A stretch of 64,000 bases of DNA from a virus, in IMG/VR virus record IMGVR_UViG_3300036985_003683, positions 23,019 to 87,018 of that record. One strand, written 5' to 3'. The translations under genes and the position numbers were made by a program. This document shows, piece by piece, positions 1 through 8,491 of the stretch (positions are counted from its first letter, which is position 1; the number at the start of each line of letters is the position of its first letter). A model generated the notes under the pieces. It was not told the DNA's origin. It ran no database searches and saw nothing but the letters and a program-made list of their open reading frames with translations.

Positions 1-159
1 GCGTCTAATGGCGTCTGCGATTTCTGTGCGGTGCACTGAAACGTCTCGTGGAGCTTCAATGCCCAAACGTACCTTGTCTCCTCGGATTTCGATAACAGTC
101 ACAGTGACGTTATCGCCGATGACGATGGACTCATTCTTCTTCCGTGATAACACTAGCAT
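1..159 (-). CDS. csrA: Carbon storage regulator CsrA (3' end cut by window edge)
   Basis: CsrA is a small dimeric RNA-binding protein that binds GGA motifs in mRNA leaders and controls translation and stability. The 53 codons present read as a classic CsrA: it opens MLVLSRKKNES, continues VIGDNVTVTVIEIRGDKVRLGIE, split here only by reading, and has the APRDVSVHRTEI segment that carries the RNA-contacting arginine. Only the variable C-terminal tail is missing. The ATG at 159 lies inside the end of the RecA-like gene in another frame (29-base overlap), with GGGGAG about 10 bases upstream. CsrA in a phage could retune host carbon metabolism or phage mRNAs. The family assignment is secure; the role is inferred. 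Confidence 0.93.
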   Translation of the reverse strand, partial: MLVLSRKKNESIVIGDNVTVTVIEIRGDKVRLGIEAPRDVSVHRTEIADAIRR

Positions 160-1210
160 TCTCAGTCACTCCCCTTAAGGCGTCATTGATCTGTGGATAC
201 TTCTCCAACAGCTCCTTCCAACACAACTGTGAGTTGGCTTGTGGTTCACGAGTGAACTTCACTACTCCCGTAGGTGCAGCGTATGTGAACCAACCTCCTC
301 CTAGTACACTAATTATACCGTTCTTCGTAGCCTGTTCAAGATCCATGCCTGAAATATCATATCCGGTGGAGAAGAGGCAATCGACAGTTGCTACTTTGAA
401 GGGAGGTCCCACCTTATTCTTCCTACACGACACCGACACACGGATACCTGTAGTAACCTCCCCTGACTTGACGTACCCAACCCGCTTACATTCAAACTGC
501 ACGTTCGAGTAGAAGTACCAGGGCTTCTCAGCTAGGTACGTGACGCCCGATCCCCAAGTGAGGTCGATCTTCTCCTTGGACTGGAGCACCACTACGAGGG
601 TCACGTTCTTACTCTCCATACGTCCCTGTAGCTTTCTCATCTGCTGGGACACAATACGAGCGTGGGCGCCGAGACCCTTACCCCCTAGGGAGACCTCGTC
701 AATCATCTCATCCTTCTTCTCTCGCTTCTTCCCCTCCTCACCAGTACCGTACACCTCCTCCAGGGTTGGGGTAGCACTGAAGGTGTCCCAGGCCACTAAC
801 GTGGGTACGTTCCCAGTAACGTTCTGACAGATATGTCCCAACATCTCGAAAGCCTCTTCACAGGTTCCGGGTTGAGAAACTGCCACCTTGTTGAGGTCCA
901 GACCAATTCGCACTGCCCTCTCAGGGTCGTACGAACATTCAGTGTTCCAATAGAAGACGTTACCACCACGTCTCTGCATCTGTGACATGATGTGAGTAAC
1001 GAATGTTGTCTTGGATGCGGATGGAGGACCTATGATGGAGGTGACTCTACCATCTGGTATGCCATCACGTCCTATCAGTGCGTTGATCTTTGGACACCCT
1101 GTTGAGGTCCAACCCGACACACCAGTTGCAGGTAACGTATCCATACGGAAGGCCGAACCCTGACCGAATTGTTTGGTCAGACTCTTTAGCATGTTATCTA
1201 GTTCAGACAT
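131..1210 (-). CDS. RecA/UvsX-like recombinase
   Basis: ATP-dependent strand-exchange protein for recombination-dependent replication and repair. The start at ATG 1210 (MSELDNMLK) is preceded by TGGAG five bases away; an in-frame start at 1363 would run into the gene upstream. The 359-residue protein has Walker A GPPSASKT (about residues 61-68), the catalytic Glu in WNTECS (about 91), Walker B TLVAWDTFSA (about 137-146) and a loop region rich in Gly and Lys (about 155-182). Length matches bacterial RecA and phage UvsX. It closes a recombination block with the SSB and the possible mediator upstream, and its 3' end overlaps csrA. Confidence 0.9.
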   Translation of the reverse strand: MSELDNMLKSLTKQFGQGSAFRMDTLPATGVSGWTSTGCPKINALIGRDGIPDGRVTSIIGPPSASKTTFVTHIMSQMQRRGGNVFYWNTECSYDPERAVRIGLDLNKVAVSQPGTCEEAFEMLGHICQNVTGNVPTLVAWDTFSATPTLEEVYGTGEEGKKREKKDEMIDEVSLGGKGLGAHARIVSQQMRKLQGRMESKNVTLVVVLQSKEKIDLTWGSGVTYLAEKPWYFYSNVQFECKRVGYVKSGEVTTGIRVSVSCRKNKVGPPFKVATVDCLFSTGYDISGMDLEQATKNGIISVLGGGWFTYAAPTGVVKFTREPQANSQLCWKELLEKYPQINDALRGVTENASVITEEE

Positions 1211-1287
1211 GGAAACTCCAAAAGGGAGATGGGCCGCAGTCGGAGGTGGGAGGCACTCGCGACGCAGCCACATCTCCCAGATGTTAA

Positions 1288-2223
1288 CTACTCCATTGAA
1301 CCACAGTGACTGCAGTGGTCGGAGTGTAGGAAGCTCACTGATGTTCCACCCGCGACCAACCACGACAGGTCGTTCTCGCGAAGGTGTTGGAATCCAGTGA
1401 TGAGATTGATGAGGTCGTACTCTGTAGCCTCATCCCCCAAACCCTGCAGGCTTTCCGTCACACGGGTTACCTGTTGGGAGTTGAGCAGTTTCATACGACT
1501 CAGACGTCCTACCATAGCTCCGCCCTGAGGAAGTGCCTTGGTAGCGAGATGTGTGAACTCAGACGTGAAGCTGGTCGCACGTTGTAGAAGCTGCGCTACT
1601 AGTGATTCGAAAGTGTTATCGCGAATCACAGTGGCAGTGTCCATCTTCATACTCAACATACCGTTGGTACAGGCCAAACGCATGTTGTAGGGTTGAGCCC
1701 TTACTTCGCCATTGAAGGAACAGTAGATGCCCTCATGAACGATGTCGTCCACTCGTGACGGAGGTGTTTGGTGCCTCTCGGTAACAAGACCAAACCCAAT
1801 TGTGTCACCCTTGATGGATACGTTGGAGATCCCTCGAGGTTTGACCCTGTCCACCAAGCGTCTCAACATAGTCCTGTAGTCTGGGTACTCCTTGGTATGA
1901 GGAGCAACCGCCAAGATGTTCCCATCGCGGATCTTCATAACCACCGGATCGGAAACGTTACCCAACAACTCATCGAAACAAGTCTGTCGAGTAATAGGCG
2001 TCAACCGCCCCATCATAGTAGCGTCAACTCCTGTAAGGGTTTTGAATGTGGCCCCCTCGGCCCATCCAAGTTTACACTGCCCTGATGGTAGGTTGAGTGT
2101 CATCACAGTCTTGTCCACGGCCTGAAGTTGGATGTCCTTGGCCTGCACCCTCACTACCTCGGGTAGCTGCTGCTCGATGAGTGAATAACCCTCTTCCACA
2201 CCAAAAATCTGATTGGGCTGCAT
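1288..2223 (-). CDS. DUF932-like phage protein
   Basis: A 311-residue protein of unknown function that resembles DUF932 (phage/plasmid-like) proteins, chiefly in the central segment around MRLACTNGML and the surrounding spacing. The start at ATG 2223 (MQPNQIFGVEEG) has a good GGAGGAG ribosome site; the longer frame from 2322 would begin inside the terminator hairpin and is less likely. DUF932 genes are often found near recombination and replication genes, which fits the SSB upstream and RecA-like gene downstream. The C-terminus ends with a Cys/His cluster (HSDHCSHCGS) that may bind metal. Family call moderate, function unknown. Confidence 0.5.
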   Translation of the reverse strand: MQPNQIFGVEEGYSLIEQQLPEVVRVQAKDIQLQAVDKTVMTLNLPSGQCKLGWAEGATFKTLTGVDATMMGRLTPITRQTCFDELLGNVSDPVVMKIRDGNILAVAPHTKEYPDYRTMLRRLVDRVKPRGISNVSIKGDTIGFGLVTERHQTPPSRVDDIVHEGIYCSFNGEVRAQPYNMRLACTNGMLSMKMDTATVIRDNTFESLVAQLLQRATSFTSEFTHLATKALPQGGAMVGRLSRMKLLNSQQVTRVTESLQGLGDEATEYDLINLITGFQHLRENDLSWLVAGGTSVSFLHSDHCSHCGSME

Positions 2224-2308
2224 ATGCTCCTCCACTTTGTTAAGGAAAACTCTGAACCACGAGTATTTTACCTCAACGGCAAGAACTGTAGGAAATAAAC
2301 GATGAAAA

Positions 2309-2337
2309 ATCGCACGCTCCATCCTAGAGCGTGCGAT
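2309..2337 (-). terminator. Rho-independent terminator after the SSB gene
   Basis: Inverted repeat of 11 bp (ATCGCACGCTC / GAGCGTGCGAT) with a 7-base loop, followed on the minus strand by a run of five T. It lies 26 bases after the SSB stop codon and before the DUF932-like gene. Confidence 0.85.
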
Positions 2338-2362
2338 GCTTGAGTGCCACAGGTCGAATCAA

Positions 2363-3310
2363 TTATGCTGATGGAGGAGCGTCAGCAAATGGGGGTGTTT
2401 CGACCTCAGCGACCTTAGGGTCCTCCCCTCCGGTCACAACCGTGGTACTGTTTGGAGACCCCGAAGCCGCAGGGTTAGGTGCGGTAGGTGGAGCCATAGG
2501 TGCAGCGACTGAGGAAGTCCCCAACATCGGAGGGGGAGCTGCCCCCACAGTTGGAACACTCAGTGGGGTGGGAGCTGACGGAAGTGCCATAGTTCCACCC
2601 ATCGGTGGTGGTGACACGTAGCCTCCGTAAGCAGGAGCTCCACCCATTCCTGGTACAGGTACCATTCCAGGAGCGCCACCGCCCACCTGTGAAGGATCCT
2701 GACCTGCGACGATCATCTGCTGCTCCTGGTAGGAGTAGAGTCGATAGTGCTCCTTGAGGTTCGGAAGGTTGGCAAGCCAATCTTCCTTCGCTGGCATGCG
2801 TTCCCTGCCTGGCTGGGTGGTGTACTTGGTTCCCAATCCCTGACCCGACTTGGTCACAGTGACAGGATAACCCTGAACAGCATCCGCTGGATCTCCCCAA
2901 CTTGGATCCATAGCCACTGTGAGAATCCCTTCCAGAATCTGAGGGCCCACTGCAGTCACCTTGGGTTCGGGCTTGGCTGAGTTCAGAGGAATGATTCCCA
3001 TCAGGAAACGGTTGGAAGCTGACAGTTGTGAAGCTGGTTGCTTGTGTCCCGCGGCCTCGAGTTGCTTCGCGTACTCACAAACGTAACATGGCTGTCCTTC
3101 TGCCCTCAGGCATCGGACGAGTCTCCTATTAGGGCCCACGTTCCAGTGTACGACAATAGTTTCCCAAAACTCGGTACGCTTGGTACCGTCGAGCTTCATG
3201 ACGGGCAGAATTCGAAGTGGGTTCGGCCCTGGCCCTAGTTGAAATTCTGGTCCCTCTTTCAAGGTAGCCAGAGCTGAAGCGAATACTGAAGCTTGATTTG
3301 GTTCGGACAT
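2363..3310 (-). CDS. Single-stranded DNA-binding protein, gp32-like
   Basis: Probable replication and recombination SSB of the T4 gp32 type. It has a zinc-binding pattern with C67, C75 and C78 (CLRAEGQPCYVC) and a nearby H55, in the order known from gp32. The central region (about 80-205) would be the OB-fold core. A Pro/Gly-rich linker follows (about 215-290) and the end is acidic, as expected for partner binding in SSBs. ATG 3310 (MSEPNQASVF) is preferred over the TTG at 3316; AGAGAA lies six bases upstream. Neighbours are a possible recombination mediator upstream and a hairpin terminator downstream. Confidence 0.8.
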   Translation of the reverse strand: MSEPNQASVFASALATLKEGPEFQLGPGPNPLRILPVMKLDGTKRTEFWETIVVHWNVGPNRRLVRCLRAEGQPCYVCEYAKQLEAAGHKQPASQLSASNRFLMGIIPLNSAKPEPKVTAVGPQILEGILTVAMDPSWGDPADAVQGYPVTVTKSGQGLGTKYTTQPGRERMPAKEDWLANLPNLKEHYRLYSYQEQQMIVAGQDPSQVGGGAPGMVPVPGMGGAPAYGGYVSPPPMGGTMALPSAPTPLSVPTVGAAPPPMLGTSSVAAPMAPPTAPNPAASGSPNSTTVVTGGEDPKVAEVETPPFADAPPSA

Positions 3311-3339
3311 GTGCAATTCTCTTTTGTGAAAGTGTAAAG

Positions 3340-3918
3340 TTACTGTGGGTACATTTGGCGAAACCGTTCTGAGAGCCCGCCCAGTCTCTCTCCTGGAAAT
3401 GGTTCAGACTCAGGAGTTGGAACGTTCGAAGTCCGCACGGGAGTTTGCACTGCCGGGGTGACGTCTTCCTCTTCCACCTCTGGTTCTGAATACCTCATAC
3501 GCTGAGGCTGCTTACTGACTCGTACCTGCCCTCCCATTTCACCGCGTAGATTTGCGGCAATGGTAACCAACAGGTCCTTACGTTGTGCAAACCCGTCCTT
3601 TGCAGCGAATAGGACATCGGCCTGATATTGCTGCTCGTTGTAATGCTCCCAAGCTGCAATCCTTCTTGGATCTCCTTTCATCATTGCCATCACCTTCCAC
3701 TCACTAGGCGACTCCCCCAGCTGCTCCAGCTGAGACTTGGCTTCCCTAGTGACCTGTGCTTCGACTACCTCAGCGTGCAGCTTGGCATTCCGCGCGTTGC
3801 GTGACGCTTCAGCTGAGAGAGATGCCCAATACGCATATCTGCCTGCTTGAGTCTCCAGATGCTCGTTGATCAACGGCGTCCGGACGACCAATTCTGTTTG
3901 AAATGCCTGTGACTCCAT
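3340..3918 (-). CDS. Helical protein, possible UvsY-like recombination mediator
   Basis: A 192-residue, mostly helical protein. The N-terminal half carries a Tyr/Trp-containing helix (GRYAYWASLSAEA) followed by long charged helices, and a second block (QRKDLLVTIAANLRGEM) comes near residue 120. This layout resembles phage UvsY-type mediators that load recombinase onto SSB-coated DNA, and the gene lies directly before SSB and RecA-like genes. The C-terminus is Pro/Glu-rich and probably disordered. ATG 3918 has GGGGAGAA just upstream. The mediator role rests on layout and context, since UvsY proteins diverge strongly. Confidence 0.45.
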   Translation of the reverse strand: MESQAFQTELVVRTPLINEHLETQAGRYAYWASLSAEASRNARNAKLHAEVVEAQVTREAKSQLEQLGESPSEWKVMAMMKGDPRRIAAWEHYNEQQYQADVLFAAKDGFAQRKDLLVTIAANLRGEMGGQVRVSKQPQRMRYSEPEVEEEDVTPAVQTPVRTSNVPTPESEPFPGERLGGLSERFRQMYPQ

Positions 3919-3933
3919 CTATTCTCCCCAGTT

Positions 3934-3939
3934 ATTATA
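3934..3939 (-). promoter_or_regulatory. GGTATAAT box overlapping a stop codon
   Basis: Minus-strand TATAAT preceded by CGG. Its TAA is the stop codon of the deoxyhypusine-synthase-like gene (3935-3937). It is 16 bases before the ATG at 3918, so any transcript would have a very short leader starting near the ribosome site. One of a family of similar boxes in this window. No good -35 seen. Confidence 0.45.
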
Positions 3940-4885
3940 CCGTAATAGAGGGTGCGGTATTTTGTAAAGCATTGAAAAGTGTTGGAATCGTAAGGTTGTG
4001 GGTACCCTCTACGTAGAAAGACTCCCCCCCGTCGTTTACTGTCCGTATCAGGATGGTCTTCCAAGGACGGAAATAGGCAAGTGGATCAGACCAAGATGGA
4101 ACACGAGTTCTCCAGTCCGACGGTAGGTTCACTATGTCGAAAACCGCAGTTGTGAACACCTTGGGAAGCCTATCGGGATCGACGTTCCTGGACATGGACA
4201 ATGCCTTCAGGTAGAGCTCAGGACCATGCACTGCACACCCTACATTGACGAACACTCCACCTTCAAGATGCGACACTGATTCCACAAAACCTAGAAAGTC
4301 ATGGTGAGATGCAGTTCCAGTATGCTTCCCTGAAAAGTTGGGACAGGCGTGTATGATGTCTGCACCTATGAGTGGATGAACACTGCATGGTACGTTCCAC
4401 CTATAAGCCTCTCCCAGAACACTATACCCATTACCGTGAGCGCAGTTGTGCATCCCCACTGAAGCAGCTATGCCCAACTCAGGTGTAGCGTTTATGATGT
4501 CGTTCAAGACACTCGTTTCGTGCCACAGTCCAAACTGCCCTGCAGAGATGTGTTTCTGGACGTCCTCGCTAGTCTCACCGACGCTGCTCAATTCGTAGTC
4601 ATGTATCATGACGGAACCGTTACACGCTAGGTGAGTTATCCATCCCTGGCCCAACATCTCCATGATGATCTTGGAGCAACCACTCTTGATAACGTGCCCA
4701 CCCAGAAAGAAGATCCTGGGACGCAGCTCCTTGCGAGCCTTTTTCAAGGCACTGACAAGTGGGGGTAGGTCGGGGTGACTCCAACCTGGGTCGTATCCAG
4801 GCTCAATCAAGTCCTTGAGGTGTAGGAACGAAGACCTACTCTCCAAGGACTTTAGATTGATGCGCGAAACGTCAAACAACTTCAT
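3935..4885 (-). CDS. Deoxyhypusine synthase-like protein
   Basis: A 316-residue protein resembling the deoxyhypusine synthase superfamily. The FFLGGHVIKSGCS segment and the following IMEMLGQGWITHLACNGSVMIHDYE-type stretch (read as IIMEML, then HLACNGS, then MIHDYELSSVGETSEDV) match the NAD-binding core of that fold. Bacterial homologues are poorly understood and need not act on eIF5A, which bacteria lack; some use putrescine to make homospermidine. The C-terminal VRTVNDGGESFYVEG motif seems typical of a distinct bacterial subgroup. It sits between SWIM-protein and recombination genes. The fold call is fairly good; substrate unknown. A link to the sugar genes is possible but not shown. Confidence 0.6.
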   Translation of the reverse strand: MKLFDVSRINLKSLESRSSFLHLKDLIEPGYDPGWSHPDLPPLVSALKKARKELRPRIFFLGGHVIKSGCSKIIMEMLGQGWITHLACNGSVMIHDYELSSVGETSEDVQKHISAGQFGLWHETSVLNDIINATPELGIAASVGMHNCAHGNGYSVLGEAYRWNVPCSVHPLIGADIIHACPNFSGKHTGTASHHDFLGFVESVSHLEGGVFVNVGCAVHGPELYLKALSMSRNVDPDRLPKVFTTAVFDIVNLPSDWRTRVPSWSDPLAYFRPWKTILIRTVNDGGESFYVEGTHNLTIPTLFNALQNTAPSITV

Positions 4886-4887
4886 GG

Positions 4888-5157
4888 TTAGGAATCCGCG
4901 AGCATTGGAAGACAGGCAGTGATGTGCTTGCAGTTACCTGCAGCTCCCTCTGCGTACATGCGCCGCATGACAAAGTCCTGACACGTGCAAGAGTAGGGAG
5001 TGATATTGGCGAGGGCAAGGCGCGCTGCAACTGGTGCAGAGTACCTCACCACATAGTACGCTTCCTTCTCGTTCTTGGCCAATTTCACCCCCTTGAGGAT
5101 GTCAGGGCTCTTGGATACTGTAAGTGTCGCTACGTACTCTGTTTCGCCAATTTTCAC
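4888..5157 (-). CDS. Small SWIM zinc-finger protein
   Basis: An 89-residue protein whose C-terminal half matches the SWIM zinc finger, CxCx(n)CxH: SCTCQDF, then a linker, then NCKHI. SWIM domains bind DNA or protein. The rest is a short basic N-terminal part. The gene lies 10 bases after the class II RNR and two bases before the deoxyhypusine-synthase-like gene, so it is cotranscribed with both. Function unknown. Confidence 0.7.
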   Translation of the reverse strand: MKIGETEYVATLTVSKSPDILKGVKLAKNEKEAYYVVRYSAPVAARLALANITPYSCTCQDFVMRRMYAEGAAGNCKHITACLPMLADS

Positions 5158-5167
5158 AACTCACTCC

Positions 5168-7735
5168 TCAAGAACATCCCGTGGTAGTTCCACACTGACC
5201 ACACTTGAAGCACGTACCACTACGTACCATCAGGGTTCCACAATCAGAACAAAATGGATTGTCTGAACTTGTAGATTCTACGGGAATCTTCAGATAAGTT
5301 ACCTCGAGCCAGTGTGCGATGCAGTCAAGGATGCTTGAGTAAAAGTGAGTACGTTCCAAACCGGGCAGCTTGACTGGGCCAGCGGGTTCGAACTTCTGAT
5401 GTCGGAGCAGCTCCACGTATGTGGATAGAGGCACTCCGTACTGTAGGCCCACCGAGATACCTATGGCGGTACTATTCAGTAGTCCCTGAAGTGTTGAACC
5501 CGACTTGGAAGCTGTGATGAACAGTTCTCCCAATGTACCATCTTCGAAACACCCCGTGTGGATGTACACCTCGATGCCCGCCAGTGCGAACTTCACCCTG
5601 TCGCCCTTGCATACTTGTGGAAGCTTCTTGCGCAGTGGTGTGCTGGTAGATGTAGTCGCCGTGGCCGTCTTGTCGGAAGTATTTACGGGCTGACTGCCCT
5701 TGGAACCATCTCTGTAGATAGCCATCGACTTCAGTCCCAGAGAGTGAGCTAGTTCGTAAGCTCCCTGGACGTCGTCCACTGTGGAAGAATTTGGCATGTT
5801 GATAGTCTTACTGATAGCGCCAGAGAGGAAGGGCTGCACTGCTGCCATCATCAGTACGTGACCCTTCCAGCTGATTGTCCTCTCAGCACCTAAGGCAGTA
5901 TCGAATACTGCTTTGTGACTCTCAGCGACAGCTTCGCACTTGGCAATGTTACCGTGCTGCAAGATGTACTCTTGGATCTCGTCAATCTCTCTCAGGGAGT
6001 AACCCAAGTGTATCAACGCAGGCTCCACGGACTGATTGACGATCTTCTCCACCGATCCCTTCGTACCGTGTATCTGTTTGTACTTGACCAAAGCCAGATC
6101 GGGTTCGACCCCGGTAGTATCACATCCCATAAAGAGACCAATGGTCCCAGTTGGTGCCAACACAGTCACCTGTGCATTTCTCACTGGTTTGTCGTATGTG
6201 GCGTTGAACAGTCGCTCAGCTTCCAACAGCATGAGTCCATATTCACCCGTGCGATTACCCACTTTGTCCAAAGCACTACAGTGCATGGCTATGACCTTAC
6301 GCACATGTTGAGCATTGGCAGCGTAGCGATCGAATGCTCCCATAGCAGCTGCCACCTCCGATGACTGATGGTAGGCAACAGCCTGCATGTACGCTGTGAT
6401 AGCAGCGGCTGTGTCACGTCCACTGTCGGAATCGTACGCTATTCCAGAACGCATCAACAGCGCTCCCAAATTAGCATATCCCAATCCCAGAGTTCTGAAC
6501 TTTCGAGTTTGAATCGTCAGACGCTCGTTAGGATAGTGAGCTTCATCGATTACGATGTCCATGGCAGTGATCATAATGCGGATCACGCGTTCGAACATCT
6601 TGTAGTCGAATACAAGCTTCTCCCCCTGCCTATGAAGCAGCGTTACGAGATTGATGCTGGACAGGTTGCAACTCGTATCGTCCAAAAACATGTATTCAGA
6701 GCACGGATTGGATCCACGAATTTCACCATCCTCTGGACACGTATGCCACTCGTTGATGATGTCATGGAACTGCACTCCCGGACAGCCGTTAGTCCAAGCA
6801 CTACCAGCCAAGCGTTTCATAAGTTCGCGTGCGTCCAGACGCATCACCTCCTGACCAGACTTACGTCCAATCAGTGCCCAATCCTCCCCATCAGCGACTG
6901 CGTCCATGAAGGCATCTGGGATGCGTACTGAGTTATTGGCGTTCTGCCATGGAACATCTTTGTAGATGCCTGTGTCCCAATCAGAACTGAAGCCTGCCTC
7001 GATGAGCGTGTGGGCAACCTTTTCAGCATGCTCCTTCAGCCCTATGAAGTCGATGATGTCTGGATGGTCGATATCCAGAATACGCATCAGTGCACCTCGA
7101 CGTGCCCTCCCGCCTGACTTCATAGCTCCACAGGCAAAGTCCAGAGCCTTCATGAATGGGATGGGTCCGGAAGCTTGTCCACCCTTTCCCAATTGCTCTG
7201 CTGAACCTCGTATGTGTGACATGTTCACACCATTACCAGATCCTCGACGGAACACTTCCATCTCGGTGGTGAAGAGACCCTCGATTGACTCCAGAGTATC
7301 TTCCACTGACGAAATGAAGCACGCTGAACACTGCTGTTCTGGGTCAGGCGTTCCCACATTGAACCATACTGGTGAGTTGAACGCTGCCTTCTGCGTGATC
7401 AGGATGTACGAGAGGTCGGAGTAGAAGTTCTCGCGCTCATCCACAGTGATGAAGTATCCCTGATGGAATCCCCAATCGGAGATACGTCGGGCGACACGTT
7501 CGATCAACTGACGGATGGACGTTTCACGTTCGGGTGTACCCAGATTCCCATAGAAGTACTTGTGTACTGCCACACGAACTGACAACTCATCCCAAAACTC
7601 AGGAACTTCCACTCCCAGCTGTTCAAACACCACCTGACCAGATGGATCGATGATACGTACATCGCGTCTGACCCATTTCACACTGTCTAGGGGATTCAGA
7701 CTGGGGGACACTGTTAGGCCACTGAATAACGACAT
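5168..7735 (-). CDS. nrdJ: Adenosylcobalamin-dependent (class II) ribonucleotide reductase
   Basis: Makes deoxyribonucleotides from ribonucleotides using a B12-derived radical and needs no small subunit or oxygen. Diagnostic motifs are a redox Cys in QQCSACF (about 136-139), the thiyl-radical site NPCSEY (N-x-C-x-E, about 343-348), a second Cys in DDTSCNL, and the nucleotide-binding APTGTIG segment. The C-terminal 25 residues hold CxxC pairs (CSDCG, CFKCGQC) typical of NrdJ. At about 855 residues it is full length. ATG 7735 (MSLFSGLT) is preferred because GGAG precedes it; ATG 7747 lacks a site. Phage NrdJ implies a host that makes or imports cobalamin. Confidence 0.93.
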   Translation of the reverse strand: MSLFSGLTVSPSLNPLDSVKWVRRDVRIIDPSGQVVFEQLGVEVPEFWDELSVRVAVHKYFYGNLGTPERETSIRQLIERVARRISDWGFHQGYFITVDERENFYSDLSYILITQKAAFNSPVWFNVGTPDPEQQCSACFISSVEDTLESIEGLFTTEMEVFRRGSGNGVNMSHIRGSAEQLGKGGQASGPIPFMKALDFACGAMKSGGRARRGALMRILDIDHPDIIDFIGLKEHAEKVAHTLIEAGFSSDWDTGIYKDVPWQNANNSVRIPDAFMDAVADGEDWALIGRKSGQEVMRLDARELMKRLAGSAWTNGCPGVQFHDIINEWHTCPEDGEIRGSNPCSEYMFLDDTSCNLSSINLVTLLHRQGEKLVFDYKMFERVIRIMITAMDIVIDEAHYPNERLTIQTRKFRTLGLGYANLGALLMRSGIAYDSDSGRDTAAAITAYMQAVAYHQSSEVAAAMGAFDRYAANAQHVRKVIAMHCSALDKVGNRTGEYGLMLLEAERLFNATYDKPVRNAQVTVLAPTGTIGLFMGCDTTGVEPDLALVKYKQIHGTKGSVEKIVNQSVEPALIHLGYSLREIDEIQEYILQHGNIAKCEAVAESHKAVFDTALGAERTISWKGHVLMMAAVQPFLSGAISKTINMPNSSTVDDVQGAYELAHSLGLKSMAIYRDGSKGSQPVNTSDKTATATTSTSTPLRKKLPQVCKGDRVKFALAGIEVYIHTGCFEDGTLGELFITASKSGSTLQGLLNSTAIGISVGLQYGVPLSTYVELLRHQKFEPAGPVKLPGLERTHFYSSILDCIAHWLEVTYLKIPVESTSSDNPFCSDCGTLMVRSGTCFKCGQCGTTTGCS

Positions 7736-7765
7736 TCCAAACTCCATATCAGATGTGAAAAGGTG

Positions 7766-8491
7766 CTACTTCTTACGTGCTGCGGGTTCCCAAATGATCT
7801 TGTGCAACTGGAGGGATAACTGTAGAGGGGCCAGTGAGGGGTCACTACTGAGTATCGCGCCCGCGAGTCCCTTAACTCCCAACTGACCTTCCCACACGGG
7901 ACTGAAGAGTGCAGTTGCTTCACAAGATATCAGACGCTGGGATGCCAAGTGTTCTACGGCTTGTTCCCAGTCTTCCATGTCTGACACTACATACTTGATA
8001 GTGTCACGTTTGCGCAAGAAGGTGAAAGCAGCTTGCTTCATCTTCTTGGTCATACCACTCTTGGTCAACTTGTAGTCCACACAAATGCTCACGCGCTCTC
8101 CAACCCCGTTGGCTCCGAGCTCATCAATGAGAGTGTACGTAGGCATGTGTCCGCCGGTCTCGATCACTATGTAGTAACTGGCTTCTACCAGCTTCAGAAT
8201 GAGGGCCAACATGTGTTCTGGATTCTGTTGGAGGGGATCTCCACCAGTGATGCACACGTCGTTATAGGTAGCCCCGAACCCCTTTACAGTGCTCACGACG
8301 TCGTCCACAGAGACGTATTCGCCCTCTTGGACTTCAGACGCAGCCTTGCCAAAGGGCAAACCGTAGGGGGTGTCGCACCAAACACATCTCAAGGAACATC
8401 CCTGAGTGCGAACAAAGATGGTGGGATATCCTGCACGGATACCCTCCCCTTGTAAAGATGGGTAAACCTCATTGATGTGTAACTCGTTCAT
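7766..8491 (-). CDS. queE: 7-carboxy-7-deazaguanine synthase (radical SAM)
   Basis: QueE turns 6-carboxy-tetrahydropterin into 7-carboxy-7-deazaguanine, the third step from GTP to preQ0. The protein opens with the QueE signature INEVYPSLQGEG and has the radical-SAM CxxxCxxC cluster CSLRCVWC (about 32-39) next to DTPYG, then the GGDPLQQ segment (TGGDPLQQ) for SAM binding. At 241 residues it has family length. Its start overlaps the nucleotidyltransferase stop by four bases. It is separated by over 6 kb from the other pathway genes in this region (folE, queD, dpdA). Confidence 0.93.
   Translation of the reverse strand: MNELHINEVYPSLQGEGIRAGYPTIFVRTQGCSLRCVWCDTPYGLPFGKAASEVQEGEYVSVDDVVSTVKGFGATYNDVCITGGDPLQQNPEHMLALILKLVEASYYIVIETGGHMPTYTLIDELGANGVGERVSICVDYKLTKSGMTKKMKQAAFTFLRKRDTIKYVVSDMEDWEQAVEHLASQRLISCEATALFSPVWEGQLGVKGLAGAILSSDPSLAPLQLSLQLHKIIWEPAARKK

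Noticed and set aside
305-322. GGTATAAT-like match in the RecA-like gene
   Set aside because: Coding position (KNGIIS) about 150 bases before the csrA start; possible but not convincing as a promoter.
144-827. Plus-strand open frames opposite the RecA-like gene
   Set aside because: They are antisense to a conserved gene, lack ribosome sites and show no protein-like composition.
1288-2322. Start of the DUF932-like gene at 2322
   Set aside because: It would begin inside the SSB terminator hairpin; ATG 2223 has a strong GGAGGAG.
2475-2900. 141-residue minus-strand frame within the SSB gene
   Set aside because: It is an out-of-frame shadow of the SSB gene, with composition unlike a normal protein.
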